The notes below the pieces were generated by a model. It was not told where the DNA came from, did not search any database, and saw nothing but the letters and a program-made list of their open reading frames with translations. This document shows, piece by piece, positions 8,503 through 13,571 of a stretch of 13,571 bases of DNA. The position numbers and the translations under genes were made by a program. The number at the start of each line of letters is the position of its first letter. Positions within the stretch are counted from its first letter, which is position 1. The DNA comes from Acanthamoeba lenticulata (lineage: Eukaryota; Discosea; Longamoebia; Acanthamoebidae): contig NAVB01001591.1 in NCBI GenBank assembly GCA_002179805.1, forward strand, positions 1 to 13,571, written 5' to 3'.

Positions 8503-9217
8503 TCACCATCCGGCCAGGGTGTTGTCGTCCGTGGCCGGTGGCACCACCAACACTGCGAAGGCGACGGTCAACACACGTTGACGACTCTTTGCCCAAAGAG
8601 AAGCGAGAGCGACGTACCGGGGGCTTTTGATGCGCGCACACAATGCTGGGAAACACTGCCCATCAACATCCTGTTGGAAGAGATCAGCAACGTGAGGGTG
8701 CCAGTGCAGGGAGGGTCATCATGATGTACCCCTTCAAGGTGCCGAGGCCACGCGCGCCCAACACAAGCACATCAGGATGTATCTCTTCCACCTTGTAGAT
8801 GATCTCCGAGCGGACGTCGGGGCTAATCTTGTTCATCAGCGTGTAGCTCACCTGTCTCCCACCACACGCGTGAGACAACAACCCCGAAAGAAAAAGCACA
8901 AGTGCGCACATTCTGCTCGTTTAGGGGCACGCGCAGCTCCTCGAGCAAGGCGTCGTGGGCTTCCTTTCTCCTTTGCGTGAGGTCTTTGGCTTGGTCTGTG
9001 TTGGGTTGTGAGTAGAAAGGTTGTAGGCCGTCCGAACGTTCAGGATGAACCAGCAACACAACAACGTACCATCACCAAAGAACGGCCAGTCGGACTCGGG
9101 CACCCGCTCGGTCACCGTCAGCACTACTAAATGGTCTTCACGCTTGAGCAACTTGAGCAAGAACTGCAGTGCGTGCTTGGAGTTGGGAGAGCCGTCGTAG
9201 GCCAGCAGGTACTTCAT
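8503..9217 (-). CDS. Universal stress protein (UspA family), ATP-binding type, 5 exons
   Basis: Exons on the minus strand are 9217-9070, 8995-8910, 8851-8730, 8670-8618 and 8552-8503, totalling 459 nt (152 residues plus TGA); all phases agree and introns are 58-74 bp. The protein has a typical single-domain UspA length and fold pattern: an N-terminal strand with D8 in LLAYDGS, a helix, a strand LVVLTVTE, then DVLVLGARG. The ATP-binding signature G-x2-G-x9-G-S is complete at G110, G113, G123 and S124, followed by S-x2-H-x-V and the C-terminal strand APVLVV. This indicates the nucleotide-binding subgroup; such proteins are cytosolic and linked to stress survival, with no single known reaction. 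The last 12 residues (PPATDDNTLAGW) are extra to the core. Introns 1 and 4 both start GTACGT; intron 2 starts GTGCGC. No signal peptide or membrane segment is visible. Confidence 0.92.
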
Positions 9218-9369
9218 TCTATCTTCGTTTCACACGAACCTGAGAATGCACTCGCTTACAAGCTTCTTCTCTCGAACGTCATCCGTTAAGAACTGACTCG
9301 CCCACAAAACGCCTCTCTGTCGGGCGCCAGCGGCGAAGATGTGTCCGACTTCTCTCGCAACATGTTGCT

Positions 9370-9388
9370 CACGTGAGAAAGGCACGTG
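9370..9388. promoter_or_regulatory. Paired CACGTG E/G-boxes upstream of the stress-protein gene
   Basis: Two palindromic CACGTG hexamers are separated by 7 bases, about 155-170 bases upstream of the ATG at 9217. The first is the 8-bp palindrome TCACGTGA. CACGTG is the classic core for bHLH or bZIP factors; the link to this gene is inferred from position. Confidence 0.4.
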
Positions 9389-10193
9389 ACAGGAAATGAG
9401 CAACAGTTTTCTTTTTCTTGTTGGTAGATTTTCCTCCGGTTTTCTGTCGATCCTATCCAATCGGCGGTTGTTGTGGTGCGAACCCGCTGTCGGGACTGGT
9501 GTGCGACGGTAATTATTTTGCTTTTTTTATTTCTCTCTACGTCGGTGGCTTCGATAAGAAAGGCGTACGCCCCTTGCTGATCGATTCTGCGTACTAGAGA
9601 ACACTACAGCATCAAGTGGTTGTGATATACCGAATTGATTCGCTCAATTCTGCCCTGAGCCATCTGTCTTTTGGTACCTCTCCTTCTCTTGGCATCTGTG
9701 TCAGCACTCAAACCAAGCTTTCCCACCGCACCAGTCCATCTACGCAATGCATAAGCGCGTCAGTTCGATAATCTGCTCATCGAGCGCCTGATTGATTTTT
9801 TTTATTTGTTTTTTGTTGTAAATTTACTGCATGTTTTCTGGTTGTTTATTTTTGTTTTTATGAACTCCGCCCATTCTGCGGTCTTTTATGTCCGGGTGGG
9901 CGTGATGGAGTGGTCGGAGTGTCGCTCCTCCTCTTTTTCTTGCTCCTGTAGTTTCGCTTCGTGAGTCCACCACGTGATAAGGCGCCGCCCTAGCTCACTT
10001 CTTCCCGTCTGACCTGCGAATAGAAGAAGGACCCGCCGTTCGAAGCTTCTACTGAACGGAGGCAAGTGCACTACTTCCTGGCCGAGCGACAAAAACAGAA
10101 GAACTGAACATAGAACCTTGCCAGCAACAGCGCGTGATCAGTCGATCCACTGCTTCTTTCTTTAACTTCTCTGCATCTTCTGCTCTCGCCTCG

Positions 10194-10215
10194 TTCTTCT
10201 TCTTCTTCTTCTCAG
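10194..10215 (+). other. TTC-repeat pyrimidine tract ending in CAG: possible 3' splice site just before the CUE gene ATG
   Basis: About six TTC units, preceded by more pyrimidine-rich sequence, end in CTCAG one base before the ATG at 10217. This has the form of a strong 3' splice site, so the 5' leader may contain an intron, or an upstream coding exon may exist. No donor could be assigned with confidence. A plain pyrimidine-rich leader is the alternative. Confidence 0.35.
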
Positions 10216-10216
10216 T

Positions 10217-13200
10217 ATGCAAAGCAATCTCTCTAAATCTCTCGCGGAATCAACCGGCGACAAGGACACCGTGGTGGAGCGGCTCCTCGCCATCTTCCCT
10301 GCCATGGACCGTGAAGTCGCCAGGTACCGTCCCTTGTGCTGTTTTTGTGGGCAAGTGCTATTTTTTTTAATCCTCGTGTTGTGGTTTTTCCGCGGATCGA
10401 AATAACTTTCGAGTTTCCTTGGCCACCGTTTATTTTTATTTTTATTCTTGACTCTTGCTTATTACCACGTAGTTTTATGTATTCTGTGGAAGGTTATGTG
10501 TATATATTTCACTATTTTTATTTGCTCATACTGTGGGGGTCACGTGCAGGTCGGTCTTGATCACGTGCAACTACGACCTGGACCAAACGGTGGAGACACT
10601 CAAGGAGCTGGGCATCTTCAAGCCCAAGCAACCGTCGGCCACCGAAGCGGCGCCTAGCATGGGCGGCCGCCGCGGCTCGTCGAGCTCCATCAACATCCCC
10701 AACTCGCCCACCCGCGACGGCAGCTCGCCGCGCCGCGCGAGCCCGTCCCAGCAGCAGCCGCACGCCTCGCCCTCGTCGACGCTGTCCACCAGCGGCAGCC
10801 GGCCGCACCACCACACGCGCAAGCCGTCGACCTACACGTTCGGCTCGTCGCCCGTGTCCAACTCATATTTTGCGGACTACCACGATGACGGCATCGTGAG
10901 CCACCCGCGCGAGCACAACTCGCCCCACACGGGGCCCTTTGCGCCGACGGGCGGCATCGGCCCGGCGACGGCCTACTCGTCGCCCAACCCGTACCTCGTG
11001 CCCCCGACGTCCGCAGTCCACCCGGCCTTTGGCGCGGGCTCGCCCTCGAGCAGCAGGCCCTCGTTCTACGCCTACTCGTACTCGTCTTCGCCCGGCAGCG
11101 TGTACCCGATCCACAGCCAGATGCCCTCCATCTCGTCGCCCGCCCTCAGCCAGCCCTCGGCGGGGGCCTCTTCGTCCTCCTCCTCGGCCAGCCGCAGCCG
11201 CTCGTCGTCGAGCAACCCGTACGTGTTCTCATCGTCGCCCCGGATCCCGCACCCGCAGCAGTACCCGCCGCCCAGCATGCTGGGCGCTGGTCCCGACCCG
11301 GCGAGCGCCAACCCGTTCTACACCTACTCGTATTCGTCTTCGCCCGGCAGCGTGTACCCGATCAGCAGTGGCGCGCAACCGGGCGCGCAGAACCCGTTCG
11401 CCGCCGCCGCGTCGTACTTCTCCTCGTCGCCCGGCAGCGCCGCGGGCTCGCCCGGCATGTCGCACTACCTGTCGTCATCGCCTCGCATGCAGCACTTTGG
11501 AGCGCCTGGCCCGTACTCGACGTCGCCCTCGGCGGGCCGCTTCGGGGCATCGCCCACGGGCGGGCCCTCGCCGCTGCTGTTCCGCAAGGAGCCGCACCTC
11601 CACACGTCGCTCGACAACCTGCTAATGGCCAAGGCCATCAAGATTGAAGACGAGAGCGAAAGCGAAAACGAAGACGATGAGGACGACGATGAGGAGAACG
11701 AGGATGTCGACGCGCAGGAGCGCGAGAGCGTCGGCGACAATGAAGTCGTGTTTGCCGACGAGGACGGCTTCGAGGCCCTCAAGCAGGCCGCCCCGCAGTC
11801 GTCGCCCGCGCGCCAGCCCAAGAAGACCAAGCCCACCATCATCATCCTCCGCCCCAAGCACGCCGACAACCAGGCCGCCGCCTCGCACACCTCGCCCAAC
11901 GCCGCCGGCGCCACCGCGGGCAAGCGCCAGATGCCCAACCTGGCCCAGCGCAAGTTCATGCGCATGGTCTTCAAGAACCGCACCGACGTGTCGCCGCTGA
12001 ACCCGCTCGCGGCCCTCTTCCTGTGCCTGAGCCAGGTCCCGGCCCTGCGCGACTACTTCCTCTCTGACGCGTTCAAGGAACACCTCCGCCCGGAGAAGAA
12101 CAAGTCGTCGGATGCCATTGGGGTCGAGTCGACCATGCGCGAGCTCAACATCTCCGGCGTGTGGGACGCCGAGGGCGTCTACCACGGCCGCCGCCTCAGC
12201 CTTGCCCAGCACTTTGCCTTTTGCCGTATGCGCCTCTCCCTTAGTTGTCTCTTTTTTTTTGTGTGCCGCGGCTCATGGAATGGTGGATGTGTGTGTGCAG
12301 TCAAGGCGCTGCAGGGCAGGACGCCGCATGACCTGCGTGAGCTCGACGAGCAGTTTGCGGCCTTCCAGCAGATCGTCACGAGCCGCACGCCGCACCTGAG
12401 CGGCACCGGCAGCGTCGAGGAGGAGGCCGGGCGCTACTCGGACATCCTCGACTGGGTGCTGGAGCACCTCAAGGAGGACCTGAGCGTCAAGAGTCCCGCC
12501 TACGAGCCCACGCCCGAGGACGAGGCCCTGGGCGATGACCACGTCGCCGCCAAGTTCTGGGAATCCTACAAGCGCTCCAACCCGTCCCTTCTGGCCCGCC
12601 TCGTACGTCCAACTGCGCCTTGCGTTCCGGTAATTCCTTGCATTCCTCACCCAATCTACGTACGCTGCAGTTCACGGGCCTGCTGAAGACGGCCATCACG
12701 TGCACGGGCTGCGGGCACCGCGCGGTGAGCGTGAGCGTGGCCAACGGGCTCGTGCTCCCGACCAGCCTCGACAAGAAGCGCTCGATCGTGGTGACCTTTG
12801 TGCCGGACAACACGAACGGCGTCAACAGGCCCACCAAGCACTCGGTGAGCGTGTTCAAGACCAGCTACGGCCAGGACCTCAAGCTGGGCCTCATCGAGCG
12901 TCTCAATAAGCCCCTCCGCCCCGACCAGCTCATCATCACCGAGGTCTACGGCGGCCGCATCGCCCAGTTCATCGATGATGCGACCCCGCTGGAGGTTCTC
13001 AAGGACAAGGACGTCGTCGTGGCCTACGAGGTGCCCGCGGCCCACATCACCGCCCAGGCGCGTCGCCGGATGAGCTTCCCCTTCGACAAGGCCTCCTCGC
13101 CTGTCGTCGGTGCCAAGACCGAGCTTCCCCTCTTTGTCATCAACCGATTCCACAAGTGCGCCCTCTTCTCCTTCATTCTTAGTTTATTATTTTTATTTTT

Positions 13201-13571
13201 AGTGTTGTTGATCTCGAGCATGTCCAACGGAAAACTGACCATTGTGATCGCGTATGACACAGGCACAAGAAGGAGGACGATATGGGCACGCACATTGTGG
13301 GCAAGCCCTTCCCGGTGCCGCGCAACTTGACCTACGCGCAGCTGTACACGATCGTGTGGGACCGGTTCAGGGAGCCGCTGGGCTACAGCAAGGACCTCAC
13401 CTACGCCGAGCTCGCTGACCAGATCCGCGAGAGCGAGGAGAAGCGGCTCGCGGGCAGCAAGGACCTCACCTACGCCGAGCTCGCTGACCAGATCCGCGAG
13501 AGCGAGGAGAAGCGGCTCGCGGGCGAGAAGGATGCCAAGGGTCGCGAGGACAAGAAGTCGATGCGCTCCAG
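10217..13571 (+). CDS. CUE domain fused to degenerate USP15/UBP12-like ubiquitin protease domain (partial)
   Basis: Exons are 10217-10323, 10550-12225, 12301-12602, 12671-13155 and 13263 to the window end; junction phases agree and give about 959 residues, with the 3' end missing. Residues about 18-57 form a CUE-like ubiquitin-binding domain (VVERLLAIFP... QTVETLKELG). A Ser/Pro-rich linker with SSSPGS repeats follows, then an acidic tract near 400-420. The USP-like domain starts near residue 500. Where active enzymes have G-N-T-C-Y-M-N-A this protein has S-P-L-N-P-L-A-A, placing N520 at the catalytic Cys, while the following LCLSQVPALRDYFL is well kept. The QQD-x-E-F block is also altered (YSDILDW). 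FWESYKRSNPSLLARLFTGLLKT and zinc-ribbon C706-x2-C709 are strongly USP15/UBP12-like. The catalytic His would lie beyond the window. Probably a non-hydrolytic ubiquitin-binding or scaffold protein; a further N-terminal exon is possible. Confidence 0.82.
11064..11369 (+). repeat. Internal protein repeat F-Y-x-Y-S-Y-S-S-S-P-G-S-V-Y-P-I
   Basis: Two near-identical 54-base units at 11064-11117 and 11316-11369 encode residues 208-225 and 292-309 of the CUE/USP-like protein. They differ at only a few bases. Shorter relatives (SYFSSSPGS, VFSSSPR, YLSSSPR) occur between and after them. The units hold many Ser-Pro pairs that could be proline-directed kinase sites. Confidence 0.75.
13387..13524 (+). repeat. 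Exact 69-bp tandem duplication in the coding region
   Basis: The 69 bases at 13387-13455 are repeated without a mismatch at 13456-13524. The unit is 23 codons, so the frame is kept; it encodes S-K-D-L-T-Y-A-E-L-A-D-Q-I followed by R-E-S-E-E-K-R-L-A-G, at residues 899-921 and 922-944. Identity at every third codon position indicates a very recent duplication or an assembly artefact. Confidence 0.9.

Larger units (their letters stand above)
9218..10216. other. Intergenic region between divergent stress-protein and CUE/USP-like genes
   Basis: About 1 kb between opposite-facing start codons. I see no convincing gene in it. It holds CACGTG boxes at 9370-9375, 9383-9388 and 9971-9976, a CCAAT box at 9457-9461, a very T-rich stretch at about 9796-9861, and a pyrimidine-rich run ending in CAG at 10215. 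The two promoters are probably separate, since the gap is far longer than that between the other divergent pair. Confidence 0.6.

Noticed and set aside
9230..9460. Small minus-strand frame upstream of the stress-protein gene
   Set aside because: No domain, no splice link that extends the stress protein sensibly, and it contains the CACGTG pair; treated as promoter.
9475..9500. B-box-like GGTGCGAACCC suggesting a tRNA
   Set aside because: No matching A box, no T-stem pairing and no acceptor stem could be found on either strand.
9886..10092. Minus-strand frame of 68 codons in the intergenic region
   Set aside because: Unremarkable composition, no domain, no supporting splice or promoter signals.

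Overview
The window looks like nuclear DNA of a free-living amoeba, most like Acanthamoeba (inference from style, not a database match). It is GC-rich in coding sequence and gene-dense. Introns are mostly short (58-107 bp), one gene carries 17 of them, and products are signalling, ubiquitin and stress proteins. Intergenic DNA and introns are T/A-rich. I saw no operons, rRNA, tRNA, mobile elements or CRISPR arrays.

Layout: (1) 1-529, minus: 5' part of a charged protein with a KEN box and two R-x-x-x-L-x-x-W motifs, truncated by the window edge; two TTGGCGCCAA palindromes (E2F-like) lie just upstream. (2) 679-3454, minus: a complete 18-exon gene for a 506-residue PH-RhoGAP protein; the exon chain was rebuilt by hand, every junction keeps phase, and one intron is GC-AG. 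(3) 3455-3629: a short divergent promoter with a perfect 14+1+14 bp palindrome. (4) 3630-8405, plus: an apparently intronless gene for a 1591-residue nuclear-type protein with one CCCH zinc finger, RD/RS-rich and coiled-coil stretches, acidic tracts, an AT-hook and an unrecognised C-terminal domain. (5) 8503-9217, minus: a complete 5-exon gene for a 152-residue universal stress protein with an intact ATP-binding motif, converging on gene 4. (6) 9218-10216: about 1 kb of intergenic DNA with paired CACGTG boxes. (7) 10217-13571, plus: 5' part of a gene for a CUE-domain protein with a degenerate USP15/UBP12-like ubiquitin protease domain that seems to lack its catalytic cysteine; a 69-bp exact tandem duplication lies near the window end.

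The genes do not form one pathway. Neighbours share promoters (RhoGAP and CCCH) or 3' ends (CCCH and stress protein). The points most worth checking are the CUE plus pseudo-protease fusion, the cell-cycle signature of gene 1, the palindrome between genes 2 and 3, and the splice donors, which favour GT(A/G)CG over the usual GTRAG.
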